Under the pieces are notes generated by a model. The model did not search any database and was not told the origin of the DNA. It worked only from the letters and a program-made list of their open reading frames with translations. A DNA stretch of 64,000 nucleotides from a virus. The stretch is taken from the IMG/VR virus record IMGVR_UViG_3300002835_000043, positions 1-64,000 of that record. One strand, given 5' to 3'. The translations under genes and the position numbers were made by a program. Positions 12,669-19,908 of this stretch are shown one piece after another (within the stretch, counting starts at the first letter, position 1; every line of letters starts with the position of its first letter).

Positions 12669-13778
12669 ATGGATATACTAAAAACCCTAAAAGAAGAGCA
12701 AAAAGAGTACCATTTAACTCTTTTAGAAGACATTCAGGACAGAGATGGTGGTTCTGTAACAATGATCCCAGGGAAAAGCAGTCCTGCTGCTGAAACTCTC
12801 TTTCCAACCTCATATCCAAGAGATGCAAAGAAAATTATTCTAAAAAGAATTCCAACAACAAGTATGGAAGAATTCTTAATGAGATTGCAACTCATTCAAA
12901 ACATGCAAGCACAACAAGAAGCAGAACAACAAGAACAACAACCAGACGAAGAACAAGTTGCTGCAAATGAAGAATTTTTGAATAGTGTTCTTACTTTTTT
13001 AAGTGAAAAAAAAGTTTTTAATATGTTTGGACCTAAAACAATGAATACTCTTGCAGCATTATCGGTTGCAGGTGGTATAGGTCTTGGTGGAAAAGCATTT
13101 GAAAAGAGTATTGATAGTAAAGATAATCCAACATCAAGTAAGGTATCTTTAAGCAAAGCACCAGAAAAACAAACTTTAAAAATAAACGATTTAAAGAAAT
13201 CAACTGAAAAACCAGTAGAAGCAAAAGAAGAAAAACCAACAAATGTAGTTGGTGATTTGCTCGTCCCACATTTAAAAGAAATGGAAGGATGGAGAGCAAG
13301 AAGATATAAGGATAGTAAGGGACTTCCTACAGTTGGTCATGGTGCATTGATTGATGGAAGTTTTGTTGGTACAATGGAAAAAGTCTTCCCACACCAATCC
13401 AAAGAGTGGAGACAAAAAGTAGCAGCAGGAAATATGGAATTAACCGCTGCTCAAGGACACGAACTTCTAACACATCAAGCAAGACAAAAACATGATCAAG
13501 TAAGAGATATTATTGGTCATGAAACATTTGATAGTATGCATCCAAATTTAAGAATGCATATTGCATCTGAGCATTTTAGAGGTATGATAAAGAAATCACC
13601 AAAGGCACTTGCACTAATCCGTAAAGGTGATTTGAAGGGTGCAAGTAAAGAATATTTGAACGCCGATGATTATAGAGAGAATACTGAAAATAGTATTGGA
13701 AAAAGAATGAAAAATCTTTCAGATGCTCTTGCAAAATATTCAGAAGGTGTTAAAATACCACAAACGACCGAAAAATAA
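12669..13778 (+). CDS. GH24 (T4-type) lysozyme with long N-terminal extension (369 aa)
   Basis: The C-terminal domain (about residues 197-360) matches T4 lysozyme: E206, D215 and T221 keep the E-x8-D-x5-T spacing of the catalytic triad, followed by V-G-H-G. It should cleave the beta-1,4 bond between MurNAc and GlcNAc. The N-terminal 195 residues are acidic and Q-rich (residues 78-100), contain E-F-L-N-S-V-L-T-F-L and a glycine-rich hydrophobic stretch (128-141), then a K/E-rich linker. No export signal is present. In T4 the virion lysozyme is a domain of gp5; here the hub protein lacks it, so this enzyme may be virion-borne, or may be the lysis endolysin. Confidence 0.85.
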   Translation: MDILKTLKEEQKEYHLTLLEDIQDRDGGSVTMIPGKSSPAAETLFPTSYPRDAKKIILKRIPTTSMEEFLMRLQLIQNMQAQQEAEQQEQQPDEEQVAANEEFLNSVLTFLSEKKVFNMFGPKTMNTLAALSVAGGIGLGGKAFEKSIDSKDNPTSSKVSLSKAPEKQTLKINDLKKSTEKPVEAKEEKPTNVVGDLLVPHLKEMEGWRARRYKDSKGLPTVGHGALIDGSFVGTMEKVFPHQSKEWRQKVAAGNMELTAAQGHELLTHQARQKHDQVRDIIGHETFDSMHPNLRMHIASEHFRGMIKKSPKALALIRKGDLKGASKEYLNADDYRENTENSIGKRMKNLSDALAKYSEGVKIPQTTEK

Positions 13779-13794
13779 TTAAAGGAGATTGGGT

Positions 13795-14325
13795 ATGAGT
13801 GATCAGATGAATACTATGGACTTTGAAACATTTGTTAAAACTAATCAAGTTTTCCCCAATCAACCAATTAAAGAACAACAAACAAATCAGGAAGATAATA
13901 AAATTTCTACTCCCACTAGTAGAGGAAATGTTGTTATACCAACTAAAATTGAAATAAAGCAATCTTTAATTCACAATCAAGGTGTTTTCGCAAAAGAACA
14001 AATATTAGAAGGTGAACTTATTGAGATTGCTCCTCTTCTTAAATTAGAATGGAGAATGCAATACCAACACGATCCAATAATTAAAAGTTACATTTGGCCA
14101 AATTTAAGTTGTAATTGTAGAGACTGCAAAGTTCATAGTCCTATAGCATACATGCCAATGGGATATGCTCCATTATACAACCATTCAGAAACACCAAATG
14201 TTTCTTTAAAATTTAATTGGGCAGAACAAACAGTATCATTTAAAGCAATGAAAAATATTGAAATTGGAGAAGAACTTTTTATTCATTATTTAATAAAAAG
14301 TTGGAATCAAAATGATAAAAAATAA
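13795..14325 (+). CDS. SET-domain protein, putative protein-lysine methyltransferase (176 aa)
   Basis: ATG 13795 with AAGGAG eight bases upstream. After a 45-residue disordered, Q-rich start come SET elements: G-V-F-A-K-E-Q-I-L-E-G-E (63-74), N-H-S-x2-P-N (129-135), and I-x-I-G-E-E-L-x3-Y (155-165), the SAM-binding and knot motifs with the final tyrosine. C106-N-C-R-D-C111 may bind zinc. SET enzymes methylate lysines; in phages the substrate is unknown and could be a host or virion protein. Coupled to the next gene, which starts 14 bases before its stop. Confidence 0.8.
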   Translation: MSDQMNTMDFETFVKTNQVFPNQPIKEQQTNQEDNKISTPTSRGNVVIPTKIEIKQSLIHNQGVFAKEQILEGELIEIAPLLKLEWRMQYQHDPIIKSYIWPNLSCNCRDCKVHSPIAYMPMGYAPLYNHSETPNVSLKFNWAEQTVSFKAMKNIEIGEELFIHYLIKSWNQNDKK

Positions 14326-14629
14326 ACAATACACAATAGAATACTTGAAGGATGGGATTTATGTTCTTTTGGGTAAAAATCCATTGAACAATTCTAATGT
14401 TGTGCTTGCAAAATCTGATTCTCCGAGTAAACTACTTGAGTATGGTTATTTGGATCTTGGAATAACACAACCCATAGACATGTCGAGCACTGTAACAGCA
14501 ATTATGGATCTTGAAACGATATCGTCTATGGGTGGTATTAAAATGCATGAAGAAATGATGGATGTAATTCAAAAACTTATTGATGGTCTTTTAAACAAGA
14601 AGTTCGATGAGGAAAATTATTATGAATAA
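14312..14629 (+). CDS. Hypothetical protein (105 aa)
   Basis: The start lies within the end of the SET gene, and the stop overlaps the following gene. The product shows strand-like N-terminal residues (QYTIEYLKDGIYVLLG), a middle rich in small polar residues and an amphipathic C-terminal helix. Not recognised. The neighbours make it part of a five-gene run leading into GMP reductase. Confidence 0.65.
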   Translation: MIKNKQYTIEYLKDGIYVLLGKNPLNNSNVVLAKSDSPSKLLEYGYLDLGITQPIDMSSTVTAIMDLETISSMGGIKMHEEMMDVIQKLIDGLLNKKFDEENYYE

Positions 14630-14894
14630 TACTTTTGTAGTTTCTGGCGTTAGAACCATCAATGGTTCCAAACCAATTATTGATCTGATTAGACACCCAG
14701 TAACAGATGCACATATTGCATGTTTTAGAAACTTTAATAACGAAGAATCTATTGATGGTTATGATTATCATGAGATTCTTTCTATTAGAAATATGCTCAC
14801 TCAAATTCTAAATGAGATAGATACTAGAGAAGTGATTGATGAAATTAATAATGCTTCACAGTATGACCCTCATTCAGAAGACGATGGAGCATAA
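14622..14894 (+). CDS. Hypothetical protein (90 aa)
   Basis: ATG 14622 is chosen over an in-frame start 15 bases earlier because GAGGAAAA precedes it. The product begins with strand-like T-F-V-V-S-G-V, has a central helical part, and an acidic end (DPHSEDDGA). Directly followed by the next ATG. Not recognised. Confidence 0.6.
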   Translation: MNNTFVVSGVRTINGSKPIIDLIRHPVTDAHIACFRNFNNEESIDGYDYHEILSIRNMLTQILNEIDTREVIDEINNASQYDPHSEDDGA

Positions 14895-15068
14895 ATGCAA
14901 CATAGAGAAACATGGGTTCAAGATTTAATAGACTCAGCAGAATCCTGTGTGATTGGTTATGAGAAATATCTTAAGGACAAAATTAGTTCAAAAGATTTGG
15001 CTAAATTAATGAAACAACTTCGAAATTTACTCCCAATGGATTTGGAAGATAAAATAGAAGGCAAGTGA
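14895..15068 (+). CDS. Small helical protein (57 aa)
   Basis: ATG 14895 directly follows the upstream TAA. The product is all-helical and amphipathic (WVQDLIDSAESCVIGYEKYL, then DLAKLMKQLRNLLP), charged and without recognised motif. It ends 12 bases before GMP reductase, with the ribosome site AAAGGAAA between. Possibly a small regulator or adaptor; unknown. Confidence 0.55.
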   Translation: MQHRETWVQDLIDSAESCVIGYEKYLKDKISSKDLAKLMKQLRNLLPMDLEDKIEGK

Positions 15069-15080
15069 AAGGAAACTAAA

Positions 15081-16139
15081 GTGAAGATTGAAGATGATGT
15101 AAAACTTGATTTTGCAGATGTTTTGATTCGTCCAAAGCGAAGTAACCTTGATAGTCGTAGCAAGGTTGATGTCGAACGCACATTTAAATTTAAACTACCC
15201 AGTGGTGAATTTGTATGGAGAGGTGTCCCTATTGTAGCCGCTAATATGGATACAGTTGGTACATTTGAAATGGCAAACTCTCTTGCAGATTACGGTGCTA
15301 TGTGTGCTATTCACAAGTATTACTCTGAAGAAGATTGGGGTCGTGAAGCAAGTTCATGGTTGAGAAAACATTCTGGTCTTTGTGGATTGATTTATACAAT
15401 GGGAATGGGAAACGATTCCACAACATTAACAGAAATTCAAAAAGCAGAAAAGATATTAAATGCACATAAGCATGTTCGGTTTATTTGTCTTGATGTTGCA
15501 AATGGATATACTGAAAAGTTTGTAAATTATGTTAAAACCATTCGTGGTTTATTTCCAGATCATGTTATTATTGCAGGTAATGTTGTTACCCGTGAGATGA
15601 CTGAAGCACTGATTCTTTCTGGTGCAAACATCATCAAGGCAGGAATTGGACCAGGATCTGTCTGCACCACTCGTAAGGTTGCTGGTGTGGGTTATCCTCA
15701 ACTCTCCTGCATCATGGAGTGTGCTGATGCAGCACATGGGCTTGGTGGTTATGTGCTATCAGATGGTGGTTGTACTTGTCCGGGTGATGTAGCAAAGGCA
15801 TTTGGTGCTGGTGCAGACTTTATTATGATTGGTGGTATGTTTGCAGGAACTGATGAGTCTGCAGGACAAGAAACAGAGAACGGTAAAGAGTTCTATGGTA
15901 TGTCATCTGCTACAGCAATGGAAAAACATTCCGGTGGTGTTGCTACTTATCGTGCAGCAGAGGGTAAGAAGGTATTTGTTAAAAAGACTGGACCAGTTGC
16001 AAATATTATGCAACAGATTCTTGGTGGTGTCCGTTCTGCTTGCACATATGTTGGTGCAGCAAGACTTAAGGATCTGTCAAAGTGTACAACTTTTATTCGT
16101 GTCAATCGTCAGTTAAATAACATATTTCAAGAAAATTAA
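15081..16139 (+). CDS. guaC: GMP reductase
   Basis: The 352-residue protein has the IMPDH/GMP reductase barrel. The active-site loop [13 protein letters not shown] (186-198, catalytic C195) followed by G-V-G-Y-P-Q is diagnostic of GMP reductase, and S-D-G-G-C (about 227) and I-G-G-M-F-A-G line the phosphate site. There is no CBS insertion, and length fits GuaC. It converts GMP and NADPH to IMP and ammonia. With the PurA-like enzyme at 16942 it forms a route from guanylate to adenylate. The start is GTG or ATG near 15081 with AAAGGAAAC upstream. Confidence 0.92.
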   Translation: MKIEDDVKLDFADVLIRPKRSNLDSRSKVDVERTFKFKLPSGEFVWRGVPIVAANMDTVGTFEMANSLADYGAMCAIHKYYSEEDWGREASSWLRKHSGLCGLIYTMGMGNDSTTLTEIQKAEKILNAHKHVRFICLDVANGYTEKFVNYVKTIRGLFPDHVIIAGNVVTREMTEALILSGANIIKAGIGPGSVCTTRKVAGVGYPQLSCIMECADAAHGLGGYVLSDGGCTCPGDVAKAFGAGADFIMIGGMFAGTDESAGQETENGKEFYGMSSATAMEKHSGGVATYRAAEGKKVFVKKTGPVANIMQQILGGVRSACTYVGAARLKDLSKCTTFIRVNRQLNNIFQEN

Positions 16140-16197
16140 AATTTGAATATTTGCATTTGACCCTGAAAAAAAATCTTATAAAACTTTACTTTTTTCC

Positions 16198-16225
16198 TTG
16201 CGGAGTCCGATAAAAGTCGTATACT
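16198..16225 (+). promoter_or_regulatory. Sigma70-like promoter ahead of the tRNA region
   Basis: TTGCGG (16198-16203) and TATACT (16220-16225), 16-base spacer. TATACT lies in the palindrome CGTATACTATACG, which could be an operator. It precedes the structured leader and the first tRNAs. Confidence 0.65.
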
Positions 16226-16516
16226 ATACGAGTCAGAGAAAATAACAAAGGAAACACACTATGAAGCACTTTGATAATAATATTATGTGGTTACATTAAA
16301 ATTACTTTTATTGTTTATAGTATTATATTATTAAATAAGGTTTGTCGGTATGCACCGAGAGCAGATCCGAGCGAGACAGAAATGGTTTACGGAAAACCAC
16401 TGCAGTCTCTCGACTACAAAACCGTTTCACTGGTTGGTTTACGGTTCCTGATACGAAGGTGATGAATGCCCGTAAGGCAGTAGTAGTTACCGGATACAAC
16501 CAAAACCGTCTTTTAT
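16226..16516 (+). ncRNA. Candidate structured RNA leader before the tRNAs
   Basis: Only a 12-codon frame (16261-16299, after AAAGGAAACACACT) is plausible here. From 16345 to about 16505 the sequence is clearly richer in GC than its surroundings and folds: TCGGT/ACCGA (16345-16358); TGGTTT/AAACCA (16383-16399) enclosed by GAGAC/GTCTC; and GCC/GGC near 16469. GGTTTACGG and AAAACCG each occur twice. This may be a small RNA, a processed leader or a tRNA-processing signal. No known family recognised. Confidence 0.35.
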
Positions 16517-16589
16517 GCCCTCTTAGCTCAGTTGGTAGAGCAGTTGACTTTTAATCAATAGGTCGTAGGTTCAATTCCTACAGGGGGCA
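16517..16589 (+). tRNA. tRNA-Lys (UUU)
   Basis: Acceptor stem GCCCTCT/AGGGGGC, D arm TAGCTCAGTTGGTAGAGCA, anticodon loop CTTTTAA (anticodon TTT), T arm GTAGG-TTCAATT-CCTAC, discriminator A. CCA is not encoded (A followed by CTT). It reads AAA/AAG, abundant in the phage genes. Confidence 0.95.
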
Positions 16590-16594
16590 CTTTT

Positions 16595-16667
16595 GGGATG
16601 GTAGACCAACGGCAGAGTCGGGACACTCAAAATGTCCATAGTGTGGGTTCGAATCCCACCCGTCCTA
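16595..16667 (+). tRNA. tRNA-Leu (CAA), short variable loop
   Basis: Acceptor GGGATGG/CCGTCCT, anticodon stem GGACA/TGTCC, loop CTCAAAA (anticodon CAA), T arm GTGGG/CCCAC, discriminator A. The variable region is only about five bases (ATAGT), whereas bacterial leucine tRNAs normally have a long arm. CCA not encoded. Confidence 0.85.
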
Positions 16668-16682
16668 CTCAGGAGAATAATA

Positions 16683-16949
16683 ATGATTGACAATCCGTAT
16701 AATGAACTGAACGATCATACCTTTCTGATATATCTTGCACAGAATGATTACATGATTGATGGTCACTTTCTTCCTGAAGGCAAACGACTGATGGAGATTG
16801 CTAATAAATTACAGGAGAGAGCAATGTTTATTTTTGGTGACGGTAAATCTGAACCAATCATAGACTTCAAAGCAGAAAAATACAAGAAGTCTCAGGAAGC
16901 AATGGATAGACTCGCACAACTTGATGAGGAGTTGGGATTAAATGATTGA
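16683..16949 (+). CDS. Hypothetical helical protein (88 aa)
   Basis: ATG 16683 has AGGAGAATAATA directly upstream; the open frame extends back into the tRNA and is rejected. The product is acidic and mostly helical (FKAEKYKKSQEAMDRLAQLD), with a small N-terminal region rich in N and D. It overlaps the purA start by eight bases, so the two are co-translated; perhaps a small partner of that enzyme, but this is only context. Confidence 0.7.
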   Translation: MIDNPYNELNDHTFLIYLAQNDYMIDGHFLPEGKRLMEIANKLQERAMFIFGDGKSEPIIDFKAEKYKKSQEAMDRLAQLDEELGLND

Positions 16950-17934
16950 TTATGTAGATGTGATATATGGTTTAGCATGGGGCGATGAAGGCAAGGGAAA
17001 GATTTCTAATGCTCTTGCTCCAAAATATGATTATGTTTGTCGTTGGAACGGTGGACCAAATGCTGGTCACACTGTTTATGTAAATGGACAAAAATTTAAA
17101 ACTCATATTATTCCATCCGGTATCTTTGCAGGTAAGAAGTGTGTAATTGGACCGGGATGTGTAATTAACCCAGATAAATTCTTTGAAGAGATCCGTGGAC
17201 TTCGTGCAGCAGGATTTGATACTTCTCTTATCAAAATTCATCCAAATGCACATATTATCACCGAAGAACATATTGAGTGGGACAAGAAGAATCTTGGTCA
17301 CTTAGGAACAACTTCTCAAGGAATTGCTCCTTGCTATTCAGATAAGATGTTGCGTAGAGGTAGGAGAGCAAAGGAATATTTTATTTCGGAGTGGTTGTGG
17401 GATGGTGAACTATCAGGTAGAGTGCTTTGTGAAGGAGCACAAAGTGTTTGGCTTGATATTGATCATGGTGATTATCCATTCGTAACTAGTAGTTCAACAA
17501 TGCCATACTCTGCATGTTCTCTTGGTTTCTCTCCGAAGAAGATTCGCAGATTGATTGGTGTTGCAAAGGCATATGATACAAAGAGTGGTAAAGATCCACT
17601 CTTCCCCGAAACATTATGGAATGATCCCGTACTGAATCGAATTATTGAGGAGGGTCAAGAATTTGGTTCTACTACGGGTCGTAAACGATTGGTGAATTGG
17701 TTGAACCTTGATAAGTTGAAGAAGTCTATCGTCTTATCGGGTTGTACTGAACTCATCATAAATAAGTGTGATGTTCTCAAGAAGGTTGGAGAATTTAAGG
17801 TCATTCATGGAAATGAATACATGAATTGTACAAGTTTTGCTATGATGTCTGCTTATATTCAAGATACTTTAATGTTTAGTAGTGGTTCGGATTTACATGA
17901 AATTACTTTCTCTGGTGATAAGGAAAGTATTTGA
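16942..17934 (+). CDS. purA: Adenylosuccinate synthetase (PurA-like, short form)
   Basis: W-G-D-E-G-K-G-K (13-20) is the GTP-binding loop with catalytic D15, and N-A-G-H-T (40-44) supplies the catalytic His43; G-A-Q-S-V-W-L-D and T-T-G-R-K-R are also conserved. It joins IMP and aspartate using GTP, giving adenylosuccinate. At 330 residues it is about 100 shorter than typical bacterial PurA and is nearer the length of archaeal PurA and phage PurZ. PurZ enzymes, which make the 2-aminoadenine precursor, usually replace the catalytic Asp; here it is kept, favouring a PurA (or a PurZ0-like intermediate) role. Neighbouring guaC supplies IMP. Confidence 0.88.
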   Translation: MIDYVDVIYGLAWGDEGKGKISNALAPKYDYVCRWNGGPNAGHTVYVNGQKFKTHIIPSGIFAGKKCVIGPGCVINPDKFFEEIRGLRAAGFDTSLIKIHPNAHIITEEHIEWDKKNLGHLGTTSQGIAPCYSDKMLRRGRRAKEYFISEWLWDGELSGRVLCEGAQSVWLDIDHGDYPFVTSSSTMPYSACSLGFSPKKIRRLIGVAKAYDTKSGKDPLFPETLWNDPVLNRIIEEGQEFGSTTGRKRLVNWLNLDKLKKSIVLSGCTELIINKCDVLKKVGEFKVIHGNEYMNCTSFAMMSAYIQDTLMFSSGSDLHEITFSGDKESI

Positions 17935-17935
17935 T

Positions 17936-18006
17936 TCCTTTGTGGTGAAACGGTATCACAGGAGACTTTGGATCTCTTTTTCCTAGTTCGAATCTAGGCA
18001 AAGGAA
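17936..18006 (+). tRNA. tRNA-Gln (UUG)
   Basis: Acceptor TCCTTTG/CAAAGGA, D arm TGGTGAAACGGTATCACA, anticodon loop CTTTGGA (anticodon TTG), T arm CCTAG/CTAGG, discriminator A. It starts two bases after the purA stop. CCA not encoded. Confidence 0.95.
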
Positions 18007-18010
18007 TTAT

Positions 18011-18083
18011 TCTTGAATAGCTCAGTTGGTAGAGCAGTGAGCTGTTAACTCACGGGTCACTGGTTCGAGTCCAGTTTCAAGAG
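18011..18083 (+). tRNA. tRNA-Asn (GUU)
   Basis: Acceptor TCTTGAA/TTCAAGA, anticodon stem GTGAG/CTCAC with loop CTGTTAA (anticodon GTT), T arm ACTGG/CCAGT, discriminator G. CCA not encoded. Confidence 0.95.
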
Positions 18084-18086
18084 TTT

Positions 18087-18158
18087 GCCATGTTAGCACA
18101 GTGGTAGTGCAGTGCTTTTGTAAAGCACAGGTCATCGGTTCGAATCCGATACATGGCT
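18087..18158 (+). tRNA. tRNA-Thr (UGU)
   Basis: Acceptor GCCATGT/ACATGGC, anticodon stem GTGCT/AGCAC with loop TTTGTAA (anticodon TGT), T arm ATCGG/CCGAT, discriminator T. It reads ACA, a very common codon in the late genes. Confidence 0.95.
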
Positions 18159-18162
18159 TTGT

Positions 18163-18789
18163 ATGTTAAATATTAATATTCCACATTTTTATTGTTACAT
18201 GAGAAAAGAACAAATGTATCAACATAAAAATCATGTTGGTGAATTTGTAAAAGTTACTGTATTTGGAGCACAATCTAATCCAGATAGAGCATTACTTTTT
18301 CATGTGATGACTGATGATGGGTTAGTTAGAAGTAGAGTTCCAATTCATATGTTATGCCACAAAGAAAATGCTCCTAATATTCAATTAGATTATTTACAAT
18401 TATGGGATTGTTTTTCTATAAATTGCACAAATATTGTTTATGACTATTTAAAAGGTGCAAGAGCAAAAATAATTCTAAAAGATAAAAAAGAACTTTGGGG
18501 TAATTATATGATGACATTTGATTGGTATGATAATTCATATAGTGACGAACCAACACAATACAAATGTTTACATATGGTTGAATTGGATAATGGTTGTTAC
18601 GCTTTACAACCAAATAATAGAATATATTGGAAACATATGTCTTTTGTTACAAAACCATTTCCACAAAATCCTGATTATAAAGTTGATCATAAAAATTTTA
18701 GATGTGAAGGAACAAGTGATAGATGGATTATTGAAGGAGAAGATGACAGTTATTATTATGATTTGAAAGAGGATAAAGATGGGCGGTAA
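18163..18789 (+). CDS. Hypothetical protein, beta-rich (208 aa)
   Basis: ATG 18163 follows the tRNA-Thr almost directly and lacks a clear ribosome site; an internal start near residue 18 is possible. The product is aromatic-rich, with many W, Y and F in strand-like segments (VKVTVFGAQ, KCLHMVELDNGCYAL) and an acidic end. It resembles conserved proteins of unknown function in T4-like phages, but I cannot name a family. It overlaps the next small gene. Confidence 0.65.
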   Translation: MLNINIPHFYCYMRKEQMYQHKNHVGEFVKVTVFGAQSNPDRALLFHVMTDDGLVRSRVPIHMLCHKENAPNIQLDYLQLWDCFSINCTNIVYDYLKGARAKIILKDKKELWGNYMMTFDWYDNSYSDEPTQYKCLHMVELDNGCYALQPNNRIYWKHMSFVTKPFPQNPDYKVDHKNFRCEGTSDRWIIEGEDDSYYYDLKEDKDGR

Positions 18790-18958
18790 ACATTCAGCAG
18801 GTAAAGGTGATACATATAGACCCGTAGATTGGGAACAATATTCAAAAAATTGGGATGATATTTTTGGAAAAAAGAAAGGTAAATTAAAAAATGAGCAATG
18901 TACAACTAATCGGACTGGTAAGCGGAGAACAAATAATCGCAAAGATCGAACTAATTGA
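18779..18958 (+). CDS. Small conserved phage protein of GKGDxYRPV type (59 aa)
   Basis: ATG 18779 lies in the end of the previous gene. The N-terminal 38 residues (H-S-A-G-K-G-D-T-Y-R-P-V then D-W-E-Q-Y and N-W-D-D-I-F-G-K) match a short protein found widely in large phages, function unknown. Relatives usually end shortly after the F-G-K-K; here the frame continues for about 20 basic residues that overlap the next gene by 68 bases, so the true function may lie only in the first 40 residues. Confidence 0.65.
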   Translation: MGGKHSAGKGDTYRPVDWEQYSKNWDDIFGKKKGKLKNEQCTTNRTGKRRTNNRKDRTN

Positions 18959-19202
18959 AAATGTATATTCAATTAAAAATCCAGCAATTATTGTTCCAGT
19001 TGGTAAAGGAGAACTTGCATTAGCCCCTTGGTTGCCGTATACTACGGTAGATCAAACAGGAGTTACGATCAATAAGGAGCGTGTTCTTTTTGTTCTTACT
19101 CCACAACCAGAACTAGCAAATAATTACAATGAAAATTTTGGTAGTGGTCTAATCATTCCAGATAAGACAGTATCAGCACCAAAGTTGTCATTAGTTGAAT
19201 GA
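18891..19202 (+). CDS. Small beta-rich protein, possibly Sm-like (103 aa)
   Basis: Start ATG 18891 with AAATTAAAAA ahead. It shows S-G-E-Q-I-I-A-K-I-E-L-I-E-N-V-Y-S-I-K-N-P-A-I-I-V-P, then L-A-P-W-L-P-Y-T and a strand R-V-L-F-V-L-T. This pattern, early strands with G-E-x-I-x-A, resembles small Sm-like proteins reported from phages of the cyanophage type. Sm-like rings bind U- or A-rich RNA, which would fit a tRNA-rich region. Assignment is from pattern only. Confidence 0.6.
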   Translation: MSNVQLIGLVSGEQIIAKIELIENVYSIKNPAIIVPVGKGELALAPWLPYTTVDQTGVTINKERVLFVLTPQPELANNYNENFGSGLIIPDKTVSAPKLSLVE

Positions 19203-19208
19203 CATCAT

Positions 19209-19282
19209 GCGCTCGTAGCTCAGTTGGATAGAGCAGATGCCTTCTAAGCATCAGGTCGCAGGTTCGAATCTTGCCGAGCGCG
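19209..19282 (+). tRNA. tRNA-Arg (UCU)
   Basis: Acceptor GCGCTCG/CGAGCGC, anticodon stem GATGC/GCATC with loop CTTCTAA (anticodon TCT), T arm GCAGG/CTTGC, discriminator G. It reads AGA, by far the favoured arginine codon in the AT-rich genes. Confidence 0.95.
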
Positions 19283-19297
19283 TTTAAGGAGTTTATT

Positions 19298-19534
19298 ATG
19301 AATAGTATGGATATTGTTGAAAGACTTAAAGTTGATATTGAGATGTTAAGTATGAGTCCTGATGAAAAAGAGAGACTAATTTCAACTACATTAGAGATGG
19401 CTCTGAATGAAATTCAGCATCTTAGAAAGAAAAATTCAGATAGCGATTATCTTTCTTCATATTTTACTGAATGGCATGATAAAAAGAATGTTAAGAAAAA
19501 TACAATCACCAATATTGATGTTGGAGAGATTTGA
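19298..19534 (+). CDS. Hypothetical helical protein (78 aa)
   Basis: ATG 19298 has AAGGAGTTTATT upstream; the frame extends back into the tRNA and the longer form is rejected. Helical and amphipathic (IVERLKVDIEMLSMSPDEK, then LEMALNEIQHLRKK), it may form a dimeric coiled coil. The end is polar. Not recognised. Its stop is followed after two bases by the deaminase-fold gene. Confidence 0.65.
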   Translation: MNSMDIVERLKVDIEMLSMSPDEKERLISTTLEMALNEIQHLRKKNSDSDYLSSYFTEWHDKKNVKKNTITNIDVGEI

Positions 19535-19536
19535 TC

Positions 19537-19908
19537 ATGTCTGTTTTGGATGAATTAATTTCTGATGCATATCCAATTTGCTTGGAAATGAATCGTCAGA
19601 AGAAGCATGTTTCTTTTGTTCTTTATAAGAATCGTGTTGTTTCTGTTGGTAGAAATGTTTTTAAAACACATCCTCTTGCAAAAGAATATGGATATCAGTT
19701 TAATGAAATGCATTCTGAACTTGATGCATTCCGTAAAATTCCATATAATTTTCGTAGTAAGAAGTTGACTCTTGTAAATGTTAGGTATAATAAGTTTGGG
19801 AAACTACGAATGTCAAAACCATGTGAGCATTGTGCTCCTTGGTGTCAGGAAGTTTTTCATGAAATTTATTACACGACCGATGATGGTGTCGTGAGAATGG
19901 AGTACTAA
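19537..19908 (+). CDS. Cytidine/deoxycytidylate-deaminase-fold protein (123 aa)
   Basis: ATG 19537 is preferred to a start at 19531. Residues H59-S-E61 and P95-C96-x2-C99 form the zinc-binding and proton-relay motifs (H-x-E and P-C-x2-C) of the cytidine deaminase superfamily, with the usual 34-residue spacing. Additional C103 lies near. Members deaminate cytidine, dCMP, or adenosine 34 in tRNA (TadA). Its place among tRNA genes, and a tRNA-Ser with A34 at 25004, makes a tRNA role worth testing, but dCMP deaminase is the more usual phage enzyme. Substrate unknown. Confidence 0.8.
   Translation: MSVLDELISDAYPICLEMNRQKKHVSFVLYKNRVVSVGRNVFKTHPLAKEYGYQFNEMHSELDAFRKIPYNFRSKKLTLVNVRYNKFGKLRMSKPCEHCAPWCQEVFHEIYYTTDDGVVRMEY

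Noticed and set aside
16942-17934. Calling the enzyme PurZ outright
   Set aside because: The catalytic Asp typical of PurA is kept and no DatZ, MazZ or DpoZ partner is visible in this window, so PurA is the safer call.
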